A stretch of 64,000 nucleotides of DNA from Candidatus Pelagibacterales bacterium (GCA_002715505.1 PAZF01000004.1:18376-82375); one strand, 5' to 3'; numbered from the stretch's first letter, positions 36,809 to 46,513 are shown. The notes: generated by a model from the letters alone, not told the origin. Numbers and translations: made by a program.

Positions 36809-37775
36809 TTCTGTTAGGAGGGTTGTGTCCATCGATAAATGTTTTAATATTTACAATTACTTTCTCACCCATTTCTATTCTACCTTCTATAGTTGCAGAT
36901 CCTAAGTGAGGAATTAGTATAGTATTTGGAGCTTCTAGTAGTTTGGAATTACCATTTTCTTGTCTTCTGAACACGTCTAGCCCCGCGCCAGCAATCTTAT
37001 TATTTTTTAATAAATCAAACAATGCTTTTTCGTCTATAATTTCACTTCGTGATGTATTTATAATATAAGCATCAGGCGTCATTAATCGTAATCTTTTTTC
37101 AGACATTAATCCTTTTGTTTCTTTAGTTAATGGACAGTTAACAGAAATAATATCCATTCTTTTTATCATTTCATCTAAACTATTCCAATATGTAGCCTCA
37201 TATAAATCTTCTATATTAGTGGGTAGCTGATTTCTACTATGATAATGAATAGCTAAACCAAAAACCTTGGCTCTTTTAGCTACTGCCTGTCCTATTCTTC
37301 CTAATCCTATAATACCTAGTCTTTTACCGTAAATTCTTTTCCCTAACATTTTTGTAGGACTCCAACCGTTCCAATTACCAGCAGCTACTAATTTAGATCC
37401 TTCATATAGCCTTCTTGGTAAAGCTAATAAAAGTGACATTATTAAATCAGCTGTATCGTCAGCTAATAGTCCTGGAGAATTAGTTACAATTATATTTTTA
37501 CTTTTAGCTGCTTCAAGATCTATATGATCTATTCCCGCACCAAAGTTTGCTATCAGTTTTAAGTTTTCACTAGCTTTTTCTAAAACTTTAGTTGTAATTT
37601 TATCTGCAATAGAGGGAACTATGATTTCGTATTTTTTAAATACTTCTATTAATTGGTCTTCAGAAAGCAAAACATCTGCCTCATTAAGGGTAGTATCAAA
37701 AAGTTCCATCATTCTAGTTTCTATTTTTACAGGCAACTTTCTTGTTATAAATACTTTAGGTTTTTTTACTATCAT
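36801..37775 (-). CDS. D-2-hydroxyacid dehydrogenase (glyoxylate/hydroxypyruvate reductase type)
   Basis: The 324-residue protein has the NAD-binding LGIIGLGRIGQAVAKRA, the substrate Arg in INTSRSEIIDE, and the catalytic His in IPHLGSATIEGR. It reduces a 2-keto acid such as glyoxylate or hydroxypyruvate with NAD(P)H. The closest enzyme type is GyaR/GhrB-like. It stands alone, convergent with the DsrE-like gene and divergent from the SH3 gene. Confidence 0.88.
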   Translation of the reverse strand: MIVKKPKVFITRKLPVKIETRMMELFDTTLNEADVLLSEDQLIEVFKKYEIIVPSIADKITTKVLEKASENLKLIANFGAGIDHIDLEAAKSKNIIVTNSPGLLADDTADLIMSLLLALPRRLYEGSKLVAAGNWNGWSPTKMLGKRIYGKRLGIIGLGRIGQAVAKRAKVFGLAIHYHSRNQLPTNIEDLYEATYWNSLDEMIKRMDIISVNCPLTKETKGLMSEKRLRLMTPDAYIINTSRSEIIDEKALFDLLKNNKIAGAGLDVFRRQENGNSKLLEAPNTILIPHLGSATIEGRIEMGEKVIVNIKTFIDGHNPPNRII

Positions 37776-37820
37776 AATTTCTACTTGAAATATTATAATA
37801 ATTAATTTATTTGTTCAATT

Positions 37821-38267
37821 GTGCATTACAAAAACATAATAAGCTTTATTTTTGTTTTATTATTTTTAAATGTACCTAGTTTTGCAAATAATTTTGTTAG
37901 TATTAAGTCTTCAACAACAAATCTAAGAGCAGGCCCAGGTAAACAGTACCCTATAAATTGGACTCTTATTTTACAGAATATGCCAGTTAAAATAATAGAA
38001 AAGAGTAATACATATTCAAAAGTAGAACTTTATGACGGAACTATAGGTTGGATTTGGAATGTAACCATATCAGAAAAAAAAACTCTTCTGGTCGTCAGAG
38101 ATAGTTATATTTTTGATGGAAAAAAAAATAATATAGCGTTTGTAAAAAAAAATGTTGTTCTTGAGAAATTAAAGTGTGATGAACTGATAAAAAAAACTAA
38201 AAGCTGCAAAGTAAAAATAGATAATTTAAAGGGATACATCAGTTACAAAGATATTTGGGGAATTTAG
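37821..38267 (+). CDS. Exported SH3-domain protein
   Basis: The 148-residue protein has a signal peptide (residues 1-22, ending SFAN), a bacterial SH3 domain (TTNLRAGPGKQYPINWTL then KVELYDGTIGWIWN), and a second SH3-like half to the C-terminus. Proteins of this kind bind the cell wall or act as periplasmic adaptors. Two cysteines near the end (LKCDE, KSCKV) could form a disulfide. It is common beside the D-2-hydroxyacid dehydrogenase gene in alphaproteobacteria. Confidence 0.8.
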   Translation: MHYKNIISFIFVLLFLNVPSFANNFVSIKSSTTNLRAGPGKQYPINWTLILQNMPVKIIEKSNTYSKVELYDGTIGWIWNVTISEKKTLLVVRDSYIFDGKKNNIAFVKKNVVLEKLKCDELIKKTKSCKVKIDNLKGYISYKDIWGI

Positions 38268-38275
38268 TAATGCAA

Positions 38276-38863
38276 TCAATAAAAATCATTAGCTAATTCT
38301 TCTTTTGTTTCATTCTGTAGTGTAGTTGAATGGGAATAGTTTTGATGGTTGATTGATAATAAGATTTTCGAGTTTACATCTCTGAACATTTTTATTTCTT
38401 CAGTAGTAAAATTAAAGTGTACAAATTGCACAGATGAAGCCTTCCCATCAGCAGTGGTTCTGTTTGCATCTAACTCAGCCTTACCTAATATTATTTTATC
38501 TCCAATTAATATAGAAAACTTTTCTTCAAAACCACCCATATTTGAGAGCACCTCAGATCTTTTTAAGGTGCTGTCGATTTCTATCATTACAGTAGCCACA
38601 AGTTCTTTACCTACCGGTACTAAGGATTTGTATGCATCAATTTCTTCTTTAATTTGTTCACTTCCACCATTCTCTATAAAAACCATCTCATTAATTTGAT
38701 GTATAATTGTATCTCTATTTTCAAAGTAAAGTGTTATGTAAGGACCTACGTCAACTCTTCTCTTTTTTTTTCTATTTACTATTTCTTTTCTTAATTTAGG
38801 TCTTACGTTTAAGTATTCTTTCCTAGTAAAAATTTCATCAGGTTGTATTTGGTTCCTAGTCAT
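38276..38863 (-). CDS. DUF3501 family protein
   Basis: The 195-residue protein matches DUF3501 in length and features, including RKEIVNRKKKRRVDVGPYITLYFENRDTIIHQINEMV and SVQFVHFNFT near the C-terminal half. The function is unknown, but the family is repeatedly encoded with an Fe-S oxidoreductase and rubrerythrin, as here. Its start overlaps the peroxiredoxin stop by eight bases, so it is the last gene of a Fe-S oxidoreductase-Prx-DUF3501 unit. Confidence 0.8.
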   Translation of the reverse strand: MTRNQIQPDEIFTRKEYLNVRPKLRKEIVNRKKKRRVDVGPYITLYFENRDTIIHQINEMVFIENGGSEQIKEEIDAYKSLVPVGKELVATVMIEIDSTLKRSEVLSNMGGFEEKFSILIGDKIILGKAELDANRTTADGKASSVQFVHFNFTTEEIKMFRDVNSKILLSINHQNYSHSTTLQNETKEELANDFY

Positions 38864-39416
38864 TTAAGTTCCTATCTTGATTATTATCTAAATTGATGTC
38901 TTTAAAATAATTTAATAGATTTTCAGGGCTCGACTCGCTGTAAGGGTCTCCTACAGTATTGTCTGCAAAACCATTTTCTATCCACATTTTTTCTATTATG
39001 CAATTATTAATATATGCAGCATATCTCCATGATCTTAACCCAAATCCTAAGTTATCTTTTCTGACTAACATGCCCATCAGTCTTGTAAATTCACCAGACC
39101 CATCAGGGATTACTTTAACGTATTTTAGGTTTTGGCTTTTTGCCCAAGCATTCATAACAAAAGCATCGTTTACTGAAAGACAGTAAATTTCATCAACTCC
39201 CCTTTCTTTAAACTTATGATATAACTTTTCAAAATTTGGTAATTGAAAATTAGAGCAAGTTGGTGTAAAAGCGCCTGGGAGAGAAAATAAAATAGACTTT
39301 TTCCCTTTAAAATAGTCATCGCTAGAAACATCTTGCCATCTAAATGGATTACTACTTTTTAAGGAGTTATCTCTTACTCTAGTTTTAAAAACGATTTTAG
39401 GGACAGATTTATTCAC
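38856..39416 (-). CDS. Peroxiredoxin, Prx5/redoxin type
   Basis: The 186-residue thiol peroxidase has the peroxidatic motif PGAFTPTCS (active Cys in TPTC) and the Prx5 features CLSVNDAFVMNAW and VIPDGSGEFTRLMGM. It reduces hydrogen peroxide or organic peroxides with a thiol donor. The GTG start overlaps the TAG stop of the Fe-S oxidoreductase, so translation is likely coupled. Its place between an Fe-S oxidoreductase and DUF3501 is unusual and suggests that the unit works in peroxide removal. Confidence 0.88.
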   Translation of the reverse strand: MNKSVPKIVFKTRVRDNSLKSSNPFRWQDVSSDDYFKGKKSILFSLPGAFTPTCSNFQLPNFEKLYHKFKERGVDEIYCLSVNDAFVMNAWAKSQNLKYVKVIPDGSGEFTRLMGMLVRKDNLGFGLRSWRYAAYINNCIIEKMWIENGFADNTVGDPYSESSPENLLNYFKDINLDNNQDRNLND

Positions 39417-40750
39417 TATTTATTCTCCTTATTATAAGCTTCGGATATTAATTCTAGTGGATGATATATTTTATCATTATAGTTTCTAAGTTTTTTGTCT
39501 TCATTAATGTCATGAAAGTGTAGCGCAGCTAAAGGGCAAGTAGAAGCAATTATACTATCCTCATTTTTAAAAACTTTCCTAGCTGCTGGAAGACCAACCT
39601 TTCTAGCTATTTTGTTCCAGTCTTTTTTTACACCCCAAGTTCCACCATGTCCTGAACATTTTTCAATATTAATATTCTTATCTTTAGATATGATGTTTAA
39701 TAAATTAAATGATTTGGCTCCTATGTTTTGAGCTCTACTGTGACAAGCAGTGTGTAAAGTTATTTTTTTATTTATTAGCTTAAAATCCAAGTTTAACTGT
39801 CCTTCAGCATGCAGTCCCATCAAGAATTCATCAATGTCCATGGTATGTTTTGATAATTCTATTACATCATTATTCTCAGAACATAATAAAGGCCAGTGTG
39901 ATTTGAGCATAAGTGCACAAGATGCAATGGGGGTAACTACTTTAAAACCCTCTCTAATTTTTTTAACTAATATTGAGGCTGTTTTTTCAGCAGATTTTTT
40001 TACTTCCTTAACATTTCCTTGTTCTAACTGAGGCATTTTACAGCATTCTGTATATCCTTCCTCATAATATATTTTGTTCTTTTCTAATATTTGTATTAAA
40101 GACTCTCCTATACTGGAATCATTATATCCAGCGTAACAGGTGCTAAAAATAATTACTTTTTTTTCTTTTGAGCTTTTATAAGTTATAGCCTTAGACTTTT
40201 GTTTAATATAAGAAAAAAGATTTGATGTATTAAATTTTGGCAACCTAACACTCAAGTCTATGCTTATAAATTTATTTAAAATAAATCTGAAAAATTTATT
40301 TTTTTTATCAGTTATCCAATTAAAAACCCTTGGAAACTTTATTCCTATTTTTCCATTAAAATCTGTTTTAGTTAGTTGCTCTTCTAAAAGGTTACTTTTT
40401 TTATTTTGAGCTTTGTATCTTATAAAGAGTGAAGGAATATCTATTGCAAATTCATGAGGAGGCACATATGGACAACTTACCATAAAACACATATCGCAAA
40501 GTGTGCAAGCATCTATTACGGGTTTAAAATCTTTAGATGAAACAGAATCTAATTCTAAACTTTCAGAGTCATCAATTAAATCAAAAAGTTTTGGAAAACT
40601 ATCACATAAGTTAAAACATCTTCTACAACTGTGACATACATCAAATTGTCTTCTTAACTCTCTATCTAAATCTTCATTGTCCCAAAATTTTGGAGCTTCA
40701 ATCTCCAAAGCTTTTCTTTCCGGTGCTCTAAGCCCGCCCTCTTGTATCAT
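39416..40750 (-). CDS. Heterodisulfide reductase/GlpC-like Fe-S oxidoreductase
   Basis: The 444-residue protein has two N-terminal 4Fe-4S motifs (C39, C42, C45, C49 and C82, C85, C88, C93). Two C-terminal CCG-like domains follow, around FSTCYAGYN...TECCKMP and TACHSRAQ...KCSGHGG. The family (GlpC, HdrD) passes electrons between membrane quinones, thiols or flavoproteins. The N-terminal GGLRAPERKALE start is typical of the type found beside rubrerythrin. It starts 26 bases after the rubrerythrin terminator hairpin, so it may be transcribed by readthrough. Confidence 0.85.
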   Translation of the reverse strand: MIQEGGLRAPERKALEIEAPKFWDNEDLDRELRRQFDVCHSCRRCFNLCDSFPKLFDLIDDSESLELDSVSSKDFKPVIDACTLCDMCFMVSCPYVPPHEFAIDIPSLFIRYKAQNKKSNLLEEQLTKTDFNGKIGIKFPRVFNWITDKKNKFFRFILNKFISIDLSVRLPKFNTSNLFSYIKQKSKAITYKSSKEKKVIIFSTCYAGYNDSSIGESLIQILEKNKIYYEEGYTECCKMPQLEQGNVKEVKKSAEKTASILVKKIREGFKVVTPIASCALMLKSHWPLLCSENNDVIELSKHTMDIDEFLMGLHAEGQLNLDFKLINKKITLHTACHSRAQNIGAKSFNLLNIISKDKNINIEKCSGHGGTWGVKKDWNKIARKVGLPAARKVFKNEDSIIASTCPLAALHFHDINEDKKLRNYNDKIYHPLELISEAYNKENK

Positions 40751-40775
40751 TGTTTATTCCCAATATTGTAGAAAT

Positions 40776-40811
40776 TGAAAAAAACGCAGCAACATTCAAT
40801 ATTGCTGCGTT
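40776..40811 (-). terminator. Terminator after rubrerythrin
   Basis: Ten-bp arms AACGCAGCAA (40783-40792) and TTGCTGCGTT (40802-40811) are followed on the minus strand by a run of T. It separates rubrerythrin from the downstream Fe-S operon. Partial readthrough would give more rubrerythrin than operon message. Confidence 0.85.
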
Positions 40812-40822
40812 AATTATATTTT

Positions 40823-41242
40823 TTACTCTGCAAGAGTATCTAATGCTTTTTGAAATCTTCCAGCATGACTTCTTTCTGCTTTTGCTAAAGTTTCAAACCA
40901 ATCGGCAATTTCATCAAAACCTTCTTCTCTAGCTGTTCTTGCCATACCAGGATACATATCTGTGTATTCATGTGTCTCTCCTGCAATTGCTGCCTTGAGG
41001 TTATCCGATGTACTACCTATAGGTTCACCAGTGGCAGGATCTCCTACTTCTGCTAAAAACTCTAAATGTCCGAAGGCATGCCCTGTTTCACCTTCTGCAG
41101 TAGATCTAAATACTGCTGCTGCATCATTAAAACCTTCTACATCAGCCTTCGATGCAAAATATAAGTAACGTCTATTAGCTTGTGATTCACCAGCAAATGC
41201 TGCTTTTAAATTTTCTATTGTTTTACTTTTAGATAACGACAT
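40823..41242 (-). CDS. Rubrerythrin (diiron four-helix protein)
   Basis: The 139-residue protein has the paired diiron ligands of rubrerythrin: [31 protein letters not shown] and [10 protein letters not shown]. It lacks the C-terminal rubredoxin domain, so it needs an external electron donor. The adjacent Fe-S oxidoreductase is a candidate. It reduces peroxide. A strong ribosome binding site (AAGGAGAA) precedes ATG, and a perfect Irr-type palindrome lies 80 bases upstream. A strong hairpin terminates it. Confidence 0.92.
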   Translation of the reverse strand: MSLSKSKTIENLKAAFAGESQANRRYLYFASKADVEGFNDAAAVFRSTAEGETGHAFGHLEFLAEVGDPATGEPIGSTSDNLKAAIAGETHEYTDMYPGMARTAREEGFDEIADWFETLAKAERSHAGRFQKALDTLAE

Positions 41243-41321
41243 ATTTTTCTCCTTGTGAGTGTTAAAAAAAAATATTTATGTTTATTATCTTCTAATACGA
41301 AACTTTATTTCATTTGGATTA

Positions 41322-41336
41322 TTAGAATGATTCTAA
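41322..41336 (-). promoter_or_regulatory. Irr-box (iron control element) candidate
   Basis: The 15 bases TTAGAATGATTCTAA form a perfect palindrome around a single central base. They match the TTAGAA-N3-TTCTAA pattern of Irr-regulated alphaproteobacterial genes. The site lies 80 bases upstream of rubrerythrin and next to the irr gene (56 bases from its stop). Direction of control depends on the -35/-10 positions, which I cannot place with confidence. Confidence 0.6.
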
Positions 41337-41392
41337 ACTACAAAAAAAATAACATTTTATGGATCTATATTCAATATAGAAAAAAATTATAA

Positions 41393-41800
41393 TTAATTTT
41401 TACTTTTTAGACTTATAATTATATTAATTGAATCTTTAATTTTACCCCTAGGGATTTTTGGAATCTTAGAAAAAGATATTTCATTTTTATCGATATCTAT
41501 AAGTTCGTCTTTTTCTGAGTCATAAAAGTGATAGTGATCTTGAAGGTTAGAATCAAACCACATTTTATCATTATTTACATGTAACTTTCTTAAAATACCT
41601 TTATCTGCTAATTCATTTAGATTATTATAAATAGTAGCTAGAGAAATATTAAATTTTTTTTTTTTTAGATGTGTTATTAATTTAGTTGCAGTAATATGAA
41701 CTTTATGCTTTTGCAAAATATATTCGATAATAGCAGTTCTTTGAGTAGTCGGTCTTAAATTTATTTTTTTAAGAATTTTATTTGCTTCCAACATATACAA
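41393..41800 (-). CDS. irr: Fur-family iron response regulator, Irr type
   Basis: The 135-residue Fur-family protein is closest in pattern to alphaproteobacterial Irr: a RPTTQRTAI start, ITATKLITHL, NISLATIYNNLNELADKGILR in the recognition region, and FDSNLQDHYHFYDSEKDELIDI. Irr senses iron through heme status and represses or activates genes at ICE palindromes. It differs clearly from the second Fur-family gene at 59591-60022, which has HHDHLID. PerR is the alternative. The first methionine (MYM) choice is uncertain by two residues. Confidence 0.75.
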   Translation of the reverse strand: MYMLEANKILKKINLRPTTQRTAIIEYILQKHKVHITATKLITHLKKKKFNISLATIYNNLNELADKGILRKLHVNNDKMWFDSNLQDHYHFYDSEKDELIDIDKNEISFSKIPKIPRGKIKDSINIIISLKSKN

Positions 41801-41801
41801 C

Positions 41802-43208
41802 CTATGAGCCCGTTACAATTCTATCAACTAATTGTTTTACTGTTGGAACAAATCCATTTGAGTAAAAAGGATCTTGTGAAAACTTCCAAGCATTATGACC
41901 AGCAAACATTAATTGATTGTTTACATCATCCTCATGCGCAACATCTTGTAATGTTTTCTGTATGCAAAAACTTCTTGGATCTACTTTTCTACCGGTGGAA
42001 ATTTTTCCTTTATCAGCCCAGTTAGAAAACTTACAGTGACTTAAGCACCCCATACAATCTCTCTGATCTTTTTTAATTTCATCAGCCTTTTCTGGACTAA
42101 CGAAAATAATAGAGTTATCAGGAGTTTTTAAAACTTCAGTGAAACCTTTTTTAATCCACTCTGTTACTTTTGTAATATCCTCTTTAAGAATTAAAAAAGG
42201 CTTTTTACCTTTTCCTATAAGAAGTTCTTTAAAATCATTAAATTGAGAATTTTCGTTTTTTGAAAAAAGACTAATTTGTCTTATAGATCTTTCAGTTAAT
42301 TCTTTTATAAAGTTATTTCTTACAGCAGAAGAATAAAATCCTGTAGGACTAAATCTATGCAACTTTATATCACCTTTTTTCAAATCCATTAACTTTTCTT
42401 TCCAAGGTTTGGGGATAGGACTTTCCTTAGTTAAAAGGGGTCTAGTTCCAAACTGAAAAGCAATTGGCCCTAATTCTGGATTATCAATCCAATCTTCCCA
42501 GTCAGACAAATGCCATACACCACCAGCCATTATAATTGGAATTTCACCTAATCCTACACTTCTCATAAATTTTCTTAATAAGCTTACTCTTTCATATGGC
42601 CTCTCAGGCTTTTCTGGATGTTCGCTATTAGATAAGCCATTATGACCTCCTGCAAGCCATGGATCTTCATAAACAACAGCTCCTAATTTAGGTAAAAAAC
42701 TTTTATATGCTCTAATGAAAAGTATTTTGAAAGCTCTAACAGATGATACTATAGGATAATAGAAAACGTCAAACTTTGAAGCAATTTCTCCTAACTTAAA
42801 AGGCATTCCTGCACCACATGTAACTCCATGCACCAATCCTTTTGTTTTTTCTAATATACCCTCTAATACTCTTTGAGCACCCCCCATTTCCCAAAGTATA
42901 TTAACATTTAATCTACCTTTTCCTCCTGAAATCTCATGAGCTATTTGCGCCTGCTTTATACCGCCTTTTATTCCATAGTCTATTAATTCTTCGTGTCTGT
43001 CCATTCTAGTTCTACCGTGATAGATCTGTCTAATAATGCTACCATCTTCTCTATAATTGTCGGCGTTTACTCCAGAAAAAGTTCCGATACCACCCGATGC
43101 TGCCCAGCTTCCTGCAGTAAGTCCATTAGAAACTGCAACTCCTTTTCCTCCCTCTATTAGAGGAAGTACTTCTTTACCTGCTAAAGTTATAGAGTTTAAA
43201 TCTTTCAT
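41802..43208 (-). CDS. Nitronate monooxygenase-like FMN oxidoreductase (NPD family)
   Basis: The 468-residue protein has the TIM-barrel NPD pattern: GSWAASGGIGTFSGVN, VHGVTCGAGMPFKLGEI, EDPWLAGGHNG, IIMAGGVWHLSDWEDW and GPIAFQFGTRPLLTKES. A C-terminal extension adds a Cys group (CMGCLSHC and SFC) that could bind metal. Members oxidise nitronates or act as NAD(P)H-dependent flavin reductases or enoyl reductases. The long cysteine-bearing form is common in marine alphaproteobacteria and its substrate is not established. It lies upstream of irr on the same strand with one base between. Confidence 0.82.
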   Translation of the reverse strand: MKDLNSITLAGKEVLPLIEGGKGVAVSNGLTAGSWAASGGIGTFSGVNADNYREDGSIIRQIYHGRTRMDRHEELIDYGIKGGIKQAQIAHEISGGKGRLNVNILWEMGGAQRVLEGILEKTKGLVHGVTCGAGMPFKLGEIASKFDVFYYPIVSSVRAFKILFIRAYKSFLPKLGAVVYEDPWLAGGHNGLSNSEHPEKPERPYERVSLLRKFMRSVGLGEIPIIMAGGVWHLSDWEDWIDNPELGPIAFQFGTRPLLTKESPIPKPWKEKLMDLKKGDIKLHRFSPTGFYSSAVRNNFIKELTERSIRQISLFSKNENSQFNDFKELLIGKGKKPFLILKEDITKVTEWIKKGFTEVLKTPDNSIIFVSPEKADEIKKDQRDCMGCLSHCKFSNWADKGKISTGRKVDPRSFCIQKTLQDVAHEDDVNNQLMFAGHNAWKFSQDPFYSNGFVPTVKQLVDRIVTGS

Positions 43209-43235
43209 ACTTTATAAAATACTATCTTCTAGATA

Positions 43236-45308
43236 TTAATCAACATCCTTAATACTTAATCTGACTTTTCCTCTTTTATCGAATCCAATTACTTTAACTT
43301 TTACCTCGTCTCCTTCATTTACTACATCTGTTACTTTTTCTATTCTTTCATCTGATAAAGCACTGATGTGAACAAGACCATCTCTTTTTCCCAAAAAGTT
43401 AACAAAAGCACCAAAATCAACTACTTTTACAACTTTTCCTGAATATATTTTACCATTTTCAGGTTCATCTATAATATCATGTATCATTTGTAATGCATTT
43501 TTAATATTTTCCTTCTGGTTAGAAGATACTTTTATGTTTCCTTCATCATCTATATCAACTTTTGCTCCAGACTTTTCAACTATTTCTCTGATAACTTTAC
43601 CTCCTGTTCCTATAACCTCTCTTATTTTATCAGTATTTATCTTAAGAAGTTCCATTTTAGGGGCAAACTCATTTAACTCTTTATTGGGTTTCTTAATAAC
43701 TTTATCCATCTCTTTTAATATTAAGACTCTTCCCTTTTTTGCCTGTTTTAATGCGGTATTCATAATTTCGCTAGTTATAGAGTCAACTTTAATATCCATT
43801 TGTAAAGAGGTAATTCCATCTTTTGTACCAGCTACTTTGAAATCCATGTCACCTAAATGGTCTTCGTCTCCTAAAATATCAGACAAAACTATAAACTTTT
43901 CTTTTTCTTTAATTAATCCCATAGCAATACCTGCAACTTGTTTTTTAATAGGAACACCAGCATCCATTAATGCTAAAGAGCTTCCACATACAGTTGCCAT
44001 TGAGGAAGATCCATTTGACTCAGTAATTTCAGAGACTATTCTTATTGTATATGGAAACTTATCATAATCAGGTAGAATTGGGTTAACAGCTCTCCATGCT
44101 AATTTACCATGACCTATTTCTCTTCTACCTGTTCCTCCCATTCTTCCAGCTTCTCCTACTGAAAAAGGAGGAAAATTATAGTGCAACATAAATTTTGACT
44201 TGTAAAGTCCTTCCAGTGAATCAACCATTTGTTCATCTTCACTTGTTCCTAAAGTAAGAACAGCTATTGATTGTGTTTCACCTCTCGTAAATAGGGCCGA
44301 ACCATGAGCTCTTGGAAGCAATCCTGTTTCACAATTGATCTGTCTTACTTCATCTATTTTTCGACCATCAATTCTGGTTTTAGAAGAAAGAATTTTTTTT
44401 CTTACTATATTTTTTTGAAGCTTGTTTAGAGAATTACCTAATTTTTTTACATCTATGCTAACTTCTTCAGACAGTTCTTCTAAGCTAGAGTTAATTTCTT
44501 TTAACTTATCTTGTCTATCTTTCTTATTTTTAATAGTATAAACTGATGTAATTTGATCCATATACTTCTCTGTAATTAAATTATCTGCTTTCGAAGTATC
44601 TTCCTCTGGTAAATCCCAAGGATCTTTTGCAGACTCTTCTGCTAATTCTACAATTAATTTTAATACTTCTTTGTAAGAATTTTGTCCAAAAACTACAGCC
44701 TCAAGCATTACTTCCTCTTCTAATTCTTTCGCCTCTGACTCAACCATCAAAACACCATCTTTTGTTCCTGCTACAACTAGATCCAAATCACTTTCAAGTT
44801 GCTGTTCATTTGTAGGGTTAAGAACAAATTCATTTTTTATTCTTGCTACTTTGCTAGCTCCTAATGGACCATAAAATGGTATGCCTGATATAGTTAATGC
44901 AGCAGAAGCTCCAATAATAGCTGGTATTTCTGTGCTGCTATTACCATCATGATTTAATACTTGGCATATGACCTGAACTTCATTCTTAAAGCTATCGGGA
45001 AAAAGTGGTCTTATTGGTCTATCAATTAATCTAGAAGTAAGAGTTTCTTTTTCACTCGGTCTACCCTCTCTTTTCAAATACCCTCCTGGAACTTTTCCTA
45101 TAGAATAAAACTTCTCTATATAATGAACAGTTAAGGGAAAGAAATCATTTTCTGACGGATCTGCTTTTGAAGCTACAACTGTACACAATAACTTAGTTTC
45201 TCCGTAAGTAACCATTACTGCCCCATGAGCTTGGCTTGTTCTTTTTCATGTTTCTAATACTAATTCTTTGTCTCCCCACATAAGAGACTTTTTTGTTACA
45301 TCAAACAT
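43236..45308 (-). CDS. pnp: Polynucleotide phosphorylase, with an in-frame TGA at codon 21
   Basis: PNPase degrades RNA 3' to 5' with phosphate. The open part (659 residues from 45215) has both RNase PH domains ([45 protein letters not shown]), a KH domain ([22 protein letters not shown]), and an S1 domain (DGLVHISAL). The expected N-terminus is encoded from ATG 45308 ([20 protein letters not shown]), but the next codon is TGA at 45248-45246, where PNPases have a glycine (TGKIARQA). The following residues [10 protein letters not shown] are also changed. Translation may restart at 45215, losing 31 residues. Full length would be about 690. Otherwise the gene looks intact. Confidence 0.9.
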
Positions 45309-45330
45309 AAATTTTTCCTATATTATGAAA

Positions 45331-45600
45331 TTATTTTCTAAGACCTAATTTTTTTATTAAATTAGAATATTTATCTTCATCTTGATTTTTTAAATACTTT
45401 AGCAATTTTCTTCTATTATTAATCATCCCTAATAGTCCACGTTTTGAATGATGATCTTTTTTATGAGTTTTAAAATGCTCGGTTAAGCTATTTATTTTTT
45501 TTGTAAGTATAGCAACTTGCACTTCAGTAGAACCTGTATTTTTTTCATTTTTACCAAAATCTTTTACTATCTCTTTTTTTTCGCTGACGCTTATCGTCAC
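45331..45600 (-). CDS. rpsO: 30S ribosomal protein S15
   Basis: I place the start at GTG 45600, giving [15 protein letters not shown] and the standard 89 residues. GGAGG lies five bases before it. The frame opens at a TTG (45612) that would include the ribosome binding site itself, so that longer start is unlikely. The [22 protein letters not shown] segment is the S15 rRNA-binding region. S15 binds 16S rRNA early and often autoregulates. The truB-rpsO-pnp order is conserved. Confidence 0.94.
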   Translation of the reverse strand: MTISVSEKKEIVKDFGKNEKNTGSTEVQVAILTKKINSLTEHFKTHKKDHHSKRGLLGMINNRRKLLKYLKNQDEDKYSNLIKKLGLRK

Positions 45601-45613
45601 TTTTACCTCCAAA

Positions 45614-46513
45614 CTATAAATTAAAATTACGTCGTGGTATGATATACTCTTTTTCTAAATTAGCAATACATACTAGCTTACTGCTGCTTTTTACCAATAT
45701 TAATTTATTTTCACTAGTTATTTTTTTACTTATTAATTTTAAATTTAATATCATACCATTTTTTAACATTTCTGAATATTTTTTTTCCAAAATAATCGAT
45801 TTCGCATGACTTAGCACGCATTCAACAGGTAATAACTTTTCATACATATCCTTTATATCTAATGCTAAAATTTTTTTTAAAGTAATTGAGTTCTCTATAT
45901 TAAAAACATTGTCTGCAGTTCTAATAATTTTATAAGCATATCCTACAGTTCCTAATTTTCTTGCAATATCCCTAGCTAAAGACCTTATATAAGTGCCTTT
46001 GCTACAGATAACATCAAATTCACAAAAGTTATTATTAATCGGCTGCTTAGCCTCTAATTTAAAAATATTTATTTCTTTTTCTTTCAATTTTATTTGAATA
46101 TTTTTTCTTGCCAGCTTATAAGCCCTTTGACCATTTACTTTGACTGCTGAAAAAATAGGAGGGATTTGCTTAATTTTACCAATGAAAAAATTTTTTATAA
46201 CATAATTTATATCATTGTAAGAGGGCCTTTTTTTTGATTTATGAATTGTATTTCCTTCTCCATCATTAGTATCAGTTTCCTCTCCCCACTTGATAATAAA
46301 AGTATATGATTTTTTATTATTTTTAATAAAATTTATTGACTTAGTAGCTTCTCCTACCGCAATAGGTAAAACTCCTTCAGCTAAAGGATCTAATGTCCCT
46401 AAATGCCCTAATTTTTTAAATTTAAATTTTTTTTTTAAAAATTTAGAAACAGAAAATGAAGCTTGTCCTTTTTCTTTATAAATATTTAACCATCCATTTA
46501 CAGATTTTTGCAT
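45614..46513 (-). CDS. truB: tRNA pseudouridine(55) synthase
   Basis: The 299-residue enzyme has [17 protein letters not shown], the catalytic Asp in [39 protein letters not shown], and [12 protein letters not shown]. It makes the conserved pseudouridine in the T-loop of tRNAs. Its stop is about 13 bases from the rpsO start, inside which the rpsO ribosome binding site lies. Confidence 0.94.
   Translation of the reverse strand: MQKSVNGWLNIYKEKGQASFSVSKFLKKKFKFKKLGHLGTLDPLAEGVLPIAVGEATKSINFIKNNKKSYTFIIKWGEETDTNDGEGNTIHKSKKRPSYNDINYVIKNFFIGKIKQIPPIFSAVKVNGQRAYKLARKNIQIKLKEKEINIFKLEAKQPINNNFCEFDVICSKGTYIRSLARDIARKLGTVGYAYKIIRTADNVFNIENSITLKKILALDIKDMYEKLLPVECVLSHAKSIILEKKYSEMLKNGMILNLKLISKKITSENKLILVKSSSKLVCIANLEKEYIIPRRNFNL

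Noticed and set aside
41349..41372. Small inverted repeat (TCTATA/TATAGA) after irr as its terminator
   Set aside because: The stem is only six AT-rich pairs and the T run lies on the wrong side for the minus-strand transcript.
45246..45248. TGA read as glycine or tryptophan (alternative genetic code) in pnp
   Set aside because: TGA is used as a normal stop at hemC (19810-19812), ubiE (34382-34384) and the mitofilin-like gene (21786-21788), and proteins would be wrongly extended if it were recoded. Tryptophan is coded by TGG throughout.
45601..45612. TTG start four codons upstream for rpsO
   Set aside because: This start would include the GGAGG ribosome binding site in the coding region. 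GTG at 45600 gives the standard 89-residue S15.
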